Of a stretch of DNA of 64,000 nt, positions 36,733-45,453 are shown one piece after another. Made by a program: the position numbers and the translations under genes. The notes beneath the pieces are model-generated. The model made no database searches and was not told the DNA's origin. It saw only the letters and a list, made by a program, of their open reading frames with translations. The stretch is from Rubripirellula lacrimiformis (GTDB lineage Bacteria; Planctomycetota; Planctomycetia; Pirellulales; Pirellulaceae). The stretch spans positions 4,774,001 to 4,838,000 of the forward strand of contig NZ_CP036525.1 of NCBI RefSeq assembly GCF_007741535.1, given 5' to 3'. Positions within the stretch are counted from its first letter, which is position 1, and every line of letters begins with the position of its first letter.

Positions 36733-38321
36733 ATGACCCGTCCGGCGCCCCCGTTCCCCAAGTTGCGGCGATTCCTTTGCGCTGATGCACTCATCGATAC
36801 GTTACGCCGGAGATTTCAATCGGTCCCCGACGCGCGGGAACAATCCGGGACGGTTTATCCAATGGTGGATACTCTCTTGGCTGCGTTTGCGATGTTCTCA
36901 CTCAAAGACCCATCACTGTTAGCTTTTGAAGAACGGTCCGGCGAACCTGCCATCAAACGACTCTTCGGGATCGACGCTATTCCCAGCGATACGTCCATGC
37001 GAGAGATCCTTGATGGTATCGATACAAGTCATCTCAACGAAGCCTTTGCAGACATCTTCCACGAACTTCAACGCGGGAACGTCCTGCGAGAGTTCGCGTT
37101 CCACAACAATCATTACCTGCTAGCGATCGATGGCACTGGATACTTCTGTTCCTCAAAGATCCATTGCCCCGAGTGCTTGGAACGTAAAACCAGTGGTGGC
37201 AAGATTCAGTATGTGCATCAAGCGGTTGCCGCGGTGCTCGTTCATCCCGACCAGAAAGTCGTCATCCCACTGGCAATCGAACCCATCGTCAAACAAGACG
37301 GAGAAACCAAAAACGATTGCGAACGCAATGCGACACGACGCCTATTGAGGCGAATTCGCTTGCTCTATCCGAAGATCAAGCTGATCGTGGTCGAAGACGG
37401 ACTGGCCAGCAACGCTCCGCACATCGCCGACCTGAAAGATCTGAAGATGAGTTACTTGCTCGGTGCAAAACCGGGTGACCACGCTCACTTGTTCGATCAA
37501 GTGATTGCTGCGGGCGACGAAGACCGAATCGAAACACTCACACGGGTTGACCCGATCGGTAACCGCGTCATCCAAAGCGAGACCCAGTACGTCAGTGACC
37601 TGGCGCTCAATGCGTCGAATCAATCTCTGCGAGTGAATTTTCTGCAGCACTTTGAATACGACAACGATAGCGGCGAAGTGAGCAAGCGATTCAGTTGGGT
37701 GACGAACGTCACGTTAGATCGTTCGCTGCTATCGAAATTCACCGCGGGAGGTCGTAGTCGCTGGCGGATTGAGAATGAGACGTTTAATACGCTCAAGAAT
37801 CAAGGCTATCACTTTGAACACAACTACGGTCATGGAAAGCAAAACCTATCAACGGTACTGATGCTGCTGATGTTTTTAGCGTTCATGGTTGACCAAGTAC
37901 AGCAAGCATGCTGTCCGCTGTTTGCCTCGGTGCAGGAGAAGTTCAAGAGTCGCCGAGCGTTGTGGGAAAAGCTTCGCAGCCATGTGAATCACTTCGTGTT
38001 TGAATCGTTTGCCGAACTTTGGCAAGCGATGCTCAGTGGATCGGCGATGGGTGTTCCGCCGCCTCGTGGATAAGATCGGCCAGAAGTAGCGTAACCTCAG
38101 CGGTCTAAAACGTCGATTTTGGCCTCAGCACTGGTGACGCACGCGCCCAGCCGAGCACTCTCACTCCGATTTGTCGTTAGGGACGCCCCACGAGCGTGGG
38201 ACGTCAGTTCCGAAGGCACGAAATCACCATCGCAGCAGGCCACGACAACTCGACCAGCCTTCAAATGCACCTCCACTCCACGCTCACCACCCAATAGCGA
38301 AGGGCGACCGGGAACTGCTGG
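36590..38321 (+). mobile_element. Candidate insertion sequence bounded by 14-bp inverted copies
   Basis: The motif CCAGCAGTTCCCGG occurs at 36590-36603 and, inverted, at 38308-38321, enclosing the DDE transposase gene and 1.7 kb. A 14-nt match across two short flanks is unlikely by chance. No target-site duplication is obvious and the arms do not extend further, so the boundaries are a guess. The right segment (38074-38321) would be unusually long and non-coding for an IS. Confidence 0.4.
36733..38073 (+). CDS. DDE-type transposase (IS4-like)
   Basis: A 446-residue transposase that moves an insertion sequence by cut-and-paste. A DDE triad can be placed at LAIDGTGYF (about residue 133), VVEDGLAS (about 220) and RIENETFNTLKNQ (about 346), the last resembling the YREK region of IS4 enzymes but with one residue more before Lys. 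The C-terminus ends cleanly, with no frameshift, so it could be active. ATG at 36733 is preferred; ATG at 36697 would add 12 residues. The exact family is not settled. See the separate entry for possible inverted ends. Confidence 0.85.
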   Translation: MTRPAPPFPKLRRFLCADALIDTLRRRFQSVPDAREQSGTVYPMVDTLLAAFAMFSLKDPSLLAFEERSGEPAIKRLFGIDAIPSDTSMREILDGIDTSHLNEAFADIFHELQRGNVLREFAFHNNHYLLAIDGTGYFCSSKIHCPECLERKTSGGKIQYVHQAVAAVLVHPDQKVVIPLAIEPIVKQDGETKNDCERNATRRLLRRIRLLYPKIKLIVVEDGLASNAPHIADLKDLKMSYLLGAKPGDHAHLFDQVIAAGDEDRIETLTRVDPIGNRVIQSETQYVSDLALNASNQSLRVNFLQHFEYDNDSGEVSKRFSWVTNVTLDRSLLSKFTAGGRSRWRIENETFNTLKNQGYHFEHNYGHGKQNLSTVLMLLMFLAFMVDQVQQACCPLFASVQEKFKSRRALWEKLRSHVNHFVFESFAELWQAMLSGSAMGVPPPRG

Positions 38322-38610
38322 GAAAAGTCCAAGCTCGAATTCAATATCCCCCGGCCCCCCACCTTGGCATAGGTTGCGATGGCCGCCGACAAGTCTGCGG
38401 TGGCCGCATCGCTGGACTAGACTAGTCGGATGCAATTCGGTGGCGATAGGCGACGCCAGCAAACGTGATGGTGGAACCAGCGCGAATCATCATCTCACCT
38501 TTGCAAAACATTCATCGATGCTGTGGTTAGTCGGCATGCAGATGGGTCGTTAGAATCTGCTGCTTCAAAACTTCCATTTTTGACTCTGTTTGGAAACAAG
38601 TGCGAAAGCT
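38074..38610. other. 537-nt gap after the transposase
   Basis: Holds a hairpin at about 38182-38206 (GACG/CCACG...CGTGG/CGTC), the right 14-nt motif of the candidate IS, and no convincing gene. A minus-strand frame at 38097-38462 (121 codons) has no good start or recognisable domain; it covers the whole stretch and may be a conserved small ORF, but I cannot support it. Part may be the right end of the IS. Confidence 0.4.
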
Positions 38611-40596
38611 ATGAATCGATTGAACCTTGTGATTGCGGCATGCATTTGCTGTTGGACGTTGGCCAGTGATGGCGTCCGCGCCCACGAAGGCCATGGTGAT
38701 CATTCCCACCAAGACCAGGGGAAGCTGTTCACCACGCGAGGCGATTCGCGAACGTTGCCCATGGCAAAGGAAGAAGATGCATTCCAGTTCATCGTCTACG
38801 GCGACCGAACCGGTGGCGTGCCAGCGGGACTGAAAGTGCTGGAACAAGCGGTCGACGACACCAACCTGCTTGATCCGGACTTGGTCATGACGGTCGGCGA
38901 CCTGATCCAGGGCTACAACCAAACGCCCGAGTGGATGGAGCAGATGGTGGAATACAAACAGATCATGGACAACCTGAACATGAAGTGGTTTCCGGTCGCA
39001 GGGAATCACGACGTCTATTGGCGAGGCCGAACGAAGCCGCCCGAAGGTCAACACGAAGCCAGTTATGAAAAGCACTTTGGCCCACTTTGGTATTCGTTCG
39101 AGCACAAGGAATCGGCGTTCGTAGTGCTGTACAGCGACGAGGGCGACCGCGAATCCAACACCAAGGGATTCAACGAAGGCCGTCTGCAAACGATGAGCGA
39201 CGAACAGCTTCAATTTTTGAAGTCGGCACTCGAAAAGCATCAAGACTGTGAACACGTCTTCGTGTTTTTGCACCACCCACGATGGACTGGCCGCGGTTAC
39301 ACCGACGGCAACTGGGATGTCGTTCACCAGATGCTGAAATCGGCTGGCAACGTGCACGCGGTTTTTGCCGGTCACATTCACCACATGCGTTTCGACGGTC
39401 CGAAGGATGGAATCGCCTACTACACCTTGGCGACCACCGGCGGCCACCTGTCGGCGGACATTCCGGATGCTGGATTCCTGCACCACCTGAACGTTGTCAC
39501 GGTACGTCCAAGCGGTGTGACCGTGGCCGCTCTACCGATCGGTTCGGTCATCGACCCCACCGATTTCACTCCCGAATTCCTGGCCGAAGTCGACCTGGCT
39601 CGCAAGGTGCGTCCTGAACACACAGGCGATCCCCTGATGCTGGCGACCGATGGGACCGCATCAGGCGTTGTTGAATTCCTGATCAAGAACCCTGCACCAC
39701 GACCGATCGATGTCACTGTATCGCTGGATACCACCGGTGGGGATTGGCGATCATCGCTTGACCATGACCATTGGCAGTTGGCGGCGGGAGAATCCAAGAC
39801 GATTCAAATGTCGATGCGTCGGCCGGCTGATCCCGAATCGACACTGACCATTCCACGCGTTCGCTTAGATCTGGAATACGTTGGCCAGTCGGCAAGAATC
39901 AAACTGCCGCCTGTTACTGCACCGGTTGACCTGAAGTTGTCAGCCGTTCCAGCCGACTACTTCGTCGACCAGCCCAACCACTGCTTGGAAATCACCAAGC
40001 CGTCCGATGCGGTTCGTTTCCAATCGTCGGATCTGCGACTGCCACAGGGACCGTTCACCGTCGAAGGCTGGTTCCGACCGGCGCAATCGGCTGGCATGCT
40101 AGCGGCGATCGCTAAAACTCAGTCCAGCGAGTTCGCGATTTTCATGGACGAGGGTGTGCCACAGTTTGATGTCCACTTGGCCGGCAAATACGTTTCGGCC
40201 AAAGCCACCAAGGTACTTCGCAACGACACTTGGGCTCACATCGCTGGCGTCTACGACGGAACCGAAGTGAAGATTTACGTTGACGGTGAACTGGTTGGGT
40301 CTAAAGCAGGCCAGGGCAAACGAACGCTGAATGAACTGCCCCTGTTCGTCGGTGCTGATCCCGATCTAAGCGGCAACGCGGTACGGCCGTTTTTGGGTCA
40401 GATTGACGAAATACGGATCAGCAAAGGCGCCGTCTACGAATCGAATTTCAAGCCTCAGCAACGTCTTTCGGTTTCCGAGAACACTCGCCTGATGTTGCAC
40501 TTGGATCGCGTCATCGGACCATTCGTGTTGGACCAAAGTCCGTCGGCTTCGATGGGCATGTTGGGCAAGACGACGGTGCTTGTCCCAGTGAAGTAG
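38611..40596 (+). CDS. Secreted metallophosphoesterase with C-terminal LamG domain
   Basis: A 661-residue exported protein. Signal peptide (MNRLNLVIAACICCWTLA) then a His-rich stretch HEGHGDHSHQDQG that could bind metal. Residues about 60-290 are a calcineurin-like phosphoesterase: FIVYGDRTGG (unusual: D-R), VMTVGDLIQG, AGNHDVYW, LHHPRW and FAGHIHHMRF. A beta domain follows, then residues about 460-640 are a LamG/concanavalin fold (FTVEGWFRP, WAHIAGVYDGTEVKIYVDGE, FLGQIDEIRIS). Such LamG tails usually bind polysaccharide. ATG at 38611; an upstream in-frame TTG is ignored. Substrate unknown. Confidence 0.85.
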   Translation: MNRLNLVIAACICCWTLASDGVRAHEGHGDHSHQDQGKLFTTRGDSRTLPMAKEEDAFQFIVYGDRTGGVPAGLKVLEQAVDDTNLLDPDLVMTVGDLIQGYNQTPEWMEQMVEYKQIMDNLNMKWFPVAGNHDVYWRGRTKPPEGQHEASYEKHFGPLWYSFEHKESAFVVLYSDEGDRESNTKGFNEGRLQTMSDEQLQFLKSALEKHQDCEHVFVFLHHPRWTGRGYTDGNWDVVHQMLKSAGNVHAVFAGHIHHMRFDGPKDGIAYYTLATTGGHLSADIPDAGFLHHLNVVTVRPSGVTVAALPIGSVIDPTDFTPEFLAEVDLARKVRPEHTGDPLMLATDGTASGVVEFLIKNPAPRPIDVTVSLDTTGGDWRSSLDHDHWQLAAGESKTIQMSMRRPADPESTLTIPRVRLDLEYVGQSARIKLPPVTAPVDLKLSAVPADYFVDQPNHCLEITKPSDAVRFQSSDLRLPQGPFTVEGWFRPAQSAGMLAAIAKTQSSEFAIFMDEGVPQFDVHLAGKYVSAKATKVLRNDTWAHIAGVYDGTEVKIYVDGELVGSKAGQGKRTLNELPLFVGADPDLSGNAVRPFLGQIDEIRISKGAVYESNFKPQQRLSVSENTRLMLHLDRVIGPFVLDQSPSASMGMLGKTTVLVPVK

Positions 40597-40694
40597 CGAA
40601 AGATCACGGTGAATGATTCGTTCACCGCACCAATCACCGTCGCGGCCAATCCAGCCGCGATGCGGCGACGGGGTTGCGATCGATCCCTGCACCA

Positions 40695-41828
40695 CTAGCG
40701 GATGTAGGACTTCAACAACTTTAGCGTCGCTTGGACAGATTCAAGCGACGCTTTTTCGTTGGCCGTGTGGTAGCCCGTGGTGGGAACCTGAAGCGTTGTC
40801 CCATTGATGCGTCCTTCGGTGGCGGTTGCCAAGCGTCCTAGTTCTGTCCGACCTAGCGACAGCGGCTTTTCGCGAGTCGCGTTCAGGTCCGCGACGTATT
40901 TGTCTTTGAACATATAGCTTATGCCCATGATGTCACAACGGCGTGCCAGTTCCTGGGTGACGGCAGGTGCGAACTTCGCGGACGCATCCCCGGTTCTTAG
41001 CACCACGTCTTGAGCCGACGCTGCTTCGGGCGTCGCAAAGGGACTGGTATCCAAAACGATGATGCGGTCGGTGGTCCGATTTTGGCGTTGAAACCAGGCC
41101 AGCGCGTATTGCCAACTGCGGCCGGCTTCTTCCCCGGCGGTGAACAATGCCGTGCCACGAAACCCGTTGCGGAACAGGTAGATCATCATGGCCACCGATA
41201 GAACGTTATCCAGTTGGGCGCTGATGAAACCGTTGGCGACCTCCAACCGGTCCAAGAACGAAACGGGGGTCCCGGGCTGCAAAAATTCCAACCCTTCGAC
41301 TTCAAAGATCAGATTGCGACGTTGTTGGCAGATGAATGATCTTGTGATCGTGCCCTGTCCAAGGTAGCTGCCCGCGTAGGGTGTGTGCGCTTGGACGCGT
41401 TCGCCGTGGAAACGATCCGCGATCAGTTCCATCGTTTGCTCGGACACACTATCGCCGGTCATCTCGCCGCGGTTGGCGATGATGAAGGCCGCATACTGAA
41501 ATTCGTTTGGCCCGGTGCAAAGCAGACCGTGCCTGTCGACATGTGCCGATAAGATTTGGCCCTTGGGGTCCCCGCCGTCAGCGACCAGCAACCCGTGATA
41601 GCGAGTCACTTCGATCGGCAATTCATCCAATTCGCGTCTCAGCACACGAAAGAACGCGTCTTCGCAGCCAACGATGGATGGTTCCCGAACCAGCCCGCGA
41701 AGCAGGATCAAAAAGTCGTCCAATTCACCATGCACATGCGGCTTATGAACGCTGGTGTTTGGCTCAGGAACATCGTCGGTCATGGAAACCTGGCGGGCTG
41801 CTTTGTCAAATCGGGTCGGGATCGGCAT
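40695..41828 (-). CDS. M42-like dinuclear zinc aminopeptidase
   Basis: A 377-residue cytoplasmic peptidase. Metal and catalytic residues of the M42/M20 fold are visible: SAHVDRHGL (His, Asp), GFISAQLDNVLSVAMM (bridging Asp), FTAGEEAGRSW (Glu-Glu), RIIVLDTSPF (Asp) and TTGYHTANEKASLESV (C-terminal His). It acts on peptides or acylated amino acids; substrate not read. Start: ATG at 41828 (MPIPTRF); ATG at 41783 (MTDDVPE) is a plausible alternative. Convergent with the phosphoesterase gene. Confidence 0.85.
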   Translation of the reverse strand: MPIPTRFDKAARQVSMTDDVPEPNTSVHKPHVHGELDDFLILLRGLVREPSIVGCEDAFFRVLRRELDELPIEVTRYHGLLVADGGDPKGQILSAHVDRHGLLCTGPNEFQYAAFIIANRGEMTGDSVSEQTMELIADRFHGERVQAHTPYAGSYLGQGTITRSFICQQRRNLIFEVEGLEFLQPGTPVSFLDRLEVANGFISAQLDNVLSVAMMIYLFRNGFRGTALFTAGEEAGRSWQYALAWFQRQNRTTDRIIVLDTSPFATPEAASAQDVVLRTGDASAKFAPAVTQELARRCDIMGISYMFKDKYVADLNATREKPLSLGRTELGRLATATEGRINGTTLQVPTTGYHTANEKASLESVQATLKLLKSYIR

Positions 41829-42040
41829 CGTGGAATTCTCGAGTGGTGGCGACAAGAATGACGCTAGCCAATCGGATGATTTTCCACCAGATCTTTGTGA
41901 TGCGATTTAGCCTGCTTTGCCAGCTAGTGTGAAACGAACGGCGACCGTGAAACTTCCTTCCTGCTTCATCGAACGCAGATCGATTCCCGATCCAGCCATC
42001 TGCGAATCTAGCGGATGGCGTAAAAACAAAAGGATTAGGG

Positions 42041-42727
42041 TCATTCGGTTCCGGGAAACTTCAACACCCGTGGCTCGTCCTCGTCGTCCTGATCCGATGG
42101 TGACTTCGAATTGCCTGGTTTGGATCTGCCTGGTTTCGCCTGCCCAGGCCCGGTTCGGTTGCCCGACGGAGCATCGTCGGTTCGCTTTGGCAGCGGCAGA
42201 GTCGAAGGTTCCCAGAAATTCGCCGGCTTGCTTGGCGGTTTTGGGATTTCATCCGGCTCGTCCTGTTCGGTCAGTTCATCCAAAAGCGTGCCGATCGTAC
42301 TGAACGCTTCCAATTGCTCGCGAAGGCTCGGATCCATGACGCCGCGGCGGATCTCGCCAATGGGCTCGGACTCGAATTCGTGTCCGATTTGCCAGTCGAC
42401 TTTGTGGCGACGTGATAGTTCGCACAAGACGTCCGTCATTGCCAAGACGGTCCCATCGGGCAGCTGCTGGTCTGCAGCCGGTGGCTGAGCATCCGGGCTA
42501 GACGCGGATGTACCGGGATCCTGCGTTGGATCAGATTCGGCGGGTTCGGCGAAGAAATTCGGCATACTGGTCCCCATCAGGTGACCATCGGACTGCTGTT
42601 CCAAAACCACCGGTTCGCAGCTCGCCCAAGTGAAGCCGGACGATAAACAGGAAGCATCAGCCTTGATCTCGAAGGCACGTGCCGGATGCACCGCCTCTGT
42701 CGAACGGTACTGAATCGAAAATCCCAT
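42041..42727 (-). CDS. Hypothetical protein with low-complexity C-terminus
   Basis: A 228-residue protein, start MGFSIQYRSTEAVHPARAF. The first 50 residues include WASCEPVVLE and look folded. Residues 95-160 read DGTVLAMTDVLCELSRRHKV, then WQIGHEFESE, with helical stretches. The last 70 residues are Pro/Asp/Ser/Lys-rich and disordered. No signal peptide, no membrane segment, no family recognised. Same strand as the M42-like gene, 212 nt away. Probably soluble. Confidence 0.7.
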   Translation of the reverse strand: MGFSIQYRSTEAVHPARAFEIKADASCLSSGFTWASCEPVVLEQQSDGHLMGTSMPNFFAEPAESDPTQDPGTSASSPDAQPPAADQQLPDGTVLAMTDVLCELSRRHKVDWQIGHEFESEPIGEIRRGVMDPSLREQLEAFSTIGTLLDELTEQDEPDEIPKPPSKPANFWEPSTLPLPKRTDDAPSGNRTGPGQAKPGRSKPGNSKSPSDQDDEDEPRVLKFPGTE

Positions 42728-42904
42728 TGCGTGGCCTTCGTTTGTTCTTGCGGATTCTGGCCAACTTCGCCAACTGGCACGACTATTCTATAACCTTCTT
42801 TCCGTGACAGCGGAACCAACGCGTTTCGGGCCCCTTCACGAAATTCCTCCCTCTATCGCCCCCTTCGCCTCCGGCTCTGTCCTGATCCCCTGCCAGGTTT
42901 TCGA

Positions 42905-45439
42905 ATGCTTCAGCGTCCAAGTCGATCGATCCACTGTCTCGCCATCGCCGTTTTCTCGTTGGTCGGCAGCGTGTTCTTAACGTCCGCGGTGACGGCGCAG
43001 GACTCCGATGGATTCGACGCCCGCTATGCACGGATGCAGTCGCTCGGTGACCGCATCAAGTCCAAGGTGTACCGCGATTCAGTCAAACCCAAATGGTTTG
43101 GGGAAAACAGTGACCGTTTCTGGTACCAAGTTCAAACCGGCGCAAACACTCATGAGTTCATCACGGTCGATGCGCAGGCCGGAACGCGGAAGCGGTCTTT
43201 TGACCACCAAGCACTCGCCGATGCGTTGACCGAGCAGACGGATACGCAGTACCACGCGGACCGTTTACCGCTGAAACGTTTGCGGTTCGAAGGAGATCCG
43301 GCCCACCTGTTGATGGTCGTCGACCAACGGGCCTGGCAATTTGAATTGCCCAATGGCCCTCTGATCGCCCAGGACGATGACGTGTCCGCCACAGCCCTGA
43401 AACCGCTATCACGCCTTCGTCGCAGTCGGTCCGGCACAGATGAGACAAAGATCCGATTCGTTAACCAAACATCGCAAAAATTGGATATCAGTTGGATCGA
43501 CTTCCAAGGCGACCCCAAACCGATGGGCCAAGTCGAAGCTGGCAAATCAGTCGACTTCAGCACCTATTGCAAACACATTTGGATGCTCAGCGAGTCCAGC
43601 GGAAAACCAGTCGCCCTGTATTCAGCAAACGAGTCGGCTGATTCTGCGATTTTCGATGGCAAGTCCGAACGGCCCGAGATGAAATGGGACCGCCATGACG
43701 CGCGAAAGTTTCAGTCGTGGGCATCGCCCGATGGAAAATTTGCGATCGATATTCGCGATGACAACATCGTCCTGAAGAACACCGAAGACAAATCAGAGTC
43801 GATGTTGACGACCGATGGTACGCCCGAGCACCGGTACGGCCCTGATGTGTACTGGTCCCCCCAATCGGATCGTTTCTTCGTTCTGAAAACTCGCGTTGGG
43901 CAGGGCCGCGAGATCACCATCGTCAAATCGTCACCGGATGGTTCGGTTCATCCGGAATTGAAAACGATCCGATACGAGAAACCCGGCGACCAAAGATCCC
44001 ATTCACGCCCCGTTCTATTTGCCAAATCGAACGATTGGAAACCGGAAACCATCGAAGACGACCTGTTCCCGAATCCGTTCGCTTTGGGAAATTTCCATTG
44101 GCACAGCAGCGGGTCAAGGTTCTCGTTCCTGTACAACCAACGTGGTCACCAACGTCACTCGTTGATTTCTGTCGACGCAAACTCGAACCAGCCGCGCGTG
44201 GCCATCGACGAAACCAGCGACACGTTCATCTGTTATTCGGGGAAGACCTATCTGCATCGCATCGACGATACCGATGAACTGATCTGGATGAGCGAGCGGA
44301 GCGGTTGGAACCACTTGTATTTGATCGATCAAGTCAGCGGCGAAGTCAAAAACCCGGTCACACACGGCGACTGGGTCGTCCGCAGTGTCGAACATGTCGA
44401 TGACCAGAAGCGTCAAATCTGGCTCATCGTTTCCGGGATCGATGCGGACCAGGATCCCTATCAGCGTCATCTGATTCGCGTCAATTTCGACGGCACCCAA
44501 CTGACGCGGCTGACCAGCGGCGACGGCGACCATACTTGGCAATTTTCACCGGACCGACGCTTTTTGATCGATACCATGTCACGAGTCGATCTAGCACCGG
44601 TGACCGTGCTTCGAAGTGCCGACACCGGGGATCCCATTTGCGAATTGGAACGATCGGATATCGCATCTCTATTGGAAACCGGCTGGCAACTTCCACGCCG
44701 CTTTGTAGCGAAGGCACGCGACGGCGTCACTGACATCCACGGCATCATCATTCGCCCGACAAACTTCGATCCGCTGAAGAAGTATCCCGTCGTCGAGAAC
44801 ATCTACGCCGGCCCCCATTCATCGTTCGTGCCCAAGGCGTTCGGCGTTCACCGCGGTTTGTACGAAATCGCCGAGCTAGGATTCATCGTCGTCAAAATCG
44901 ATGGGATGGGGACCAGCAATCGCAGCAAGGCGTTTCATGATGTGTGTTGGAAGCACCTTCACGACAGTGGATTCCCCGACCGAATCCGATGGATCCAAGC
45001 TGCGGCCGCCGACCGCCCTTGGATGGACCTAACGCGAGTTGGTATCTACGGCGGATCGGCCGGAGGGCAAAGTGCAATGCGAGCGTTGATCGACCACCAT
45101 GACTTCTATCATGTCGCTGTCGCCGATTGCGGCTGCCATGACAATCGCGTTGATAAAATCTGGTGGAATGAACAATGGATGGGATGGCCGATCGGCAAAG
45201 AGTACTCGGACGCATCCAACGTTGATCAAGCGCACCGAATGCAAGGCCGGCTGATGTTGATCTGGGGTGAACTGGATACAAACGTCGACCCAGCTAGCAC
45301 GATGCAGGTGGTCAACGCCTTGATCAAAGCCGACAAAGACTTTGACATGCTTTGCATTCCCGGTGCCGGCCACGGGGCAGCCGGACATCCCTATGGAAAA
45401 CGTCGCCAAGCCGAATTCCTGATGCGTCATCTGCAGTGA
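42905..45439 (+). CDS. Secreted S9-family (DPP IV-like) prolyl peptidase
   Basis: An 844-residue exported serine peptidase. Signal peptide MLQRPSRSIHCLAIAVFSLV...SAVTAQ. Residues about 100-560 form a beta-propeller (DIVLKNT..., PDVYWSPQSDRFFVLKTR, WSERSGWNHLYLI-type strands). The catalytic domain carries GIYGGSAGGQSAM (nucleophile Ser), the acid in LIWGELDTNVDP and the His in PGAGHGAAGHPYG. All three triad residues are present. It cleaves dipeptides or prolyl bonds outside the cell. Convergent with the next gene (14-nt gap). Confidence 0.92.
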   Translation: MLQRPSRSIHCLAIAVFSLVGSVFLTSAVTAQDSDGFDARYARMQSLGDRIKSKVYRDSVKPKWFGENSDRFWYQVQTGANTHEFITVDAQAGTRKRSFDHQALADALTEQTDTQYHADRLPLKRLRFEGDPAHLLMVVDQRAWQFELPNGPLIAQDDDVSATALKPLSRLRRSRSGTDETKIRFVNQTSQKLDISWIDFQGDPKPMGQVEAGKSVDFSTYCKHIWMLSESSGKPVALYSANESADSAIFDGKSERPEMKWDRHDARKFQSWASPDGKFAIDIRDDNIVLKNTEDKSESMLTTDGTPEHRYGPDVYWSPQSDRFFVLKTRVGQGREITIVKSSPDGSVHPELKTIRYEKPGDQRSHSRPVLFAKSNDWKPETIEDDLFPNPFALGNFHWHSSGSRFSFLYNQRGHQRHSLISVDANSNQPRVAIDETSDTFICYSGKTYLHRIDDTDELIWMSERSGWNHLYLIDQVSGEVKNPVTHGDWVVRSVEHVDDQKRQIWLIVSGIDADQDPYQRHLIRVNFDGTQLTRLTSGDGDHTWQFSPDRRFLIDTMSRVDLAPVTVLRSADTGDPICELERSDIASLLETGWQLPRRFVAKARDGVTDIHGIIIRPTNFDPLKKYPVVENIYAGPHSSFVPKAFGVHRGLYEIAELGFIVVKIDGMGTSNRSKAFHDVCWKHLHDSGFPDRIRWIQAAAADRPWMDLTRVGIYGGSAGGQSAMRALIDHHDFYHVAVADCGCHDNRVDKIWWNEQWMGWPIGKEYSDASNVDQAHRMQGRLMLIWGELDTNVDPASTMQVVNALIKADKDFDMLCIPGAGHGAAGHPYGKRRQAEFLMRHLQ

Positions 45440-45453
45440 AGCATCGGCCACCG

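Noticed and set aside
38097-38462. 121-codon minus-strand ORF
   Set aside because: No start signal or domain, and it lies in a likely IS end.
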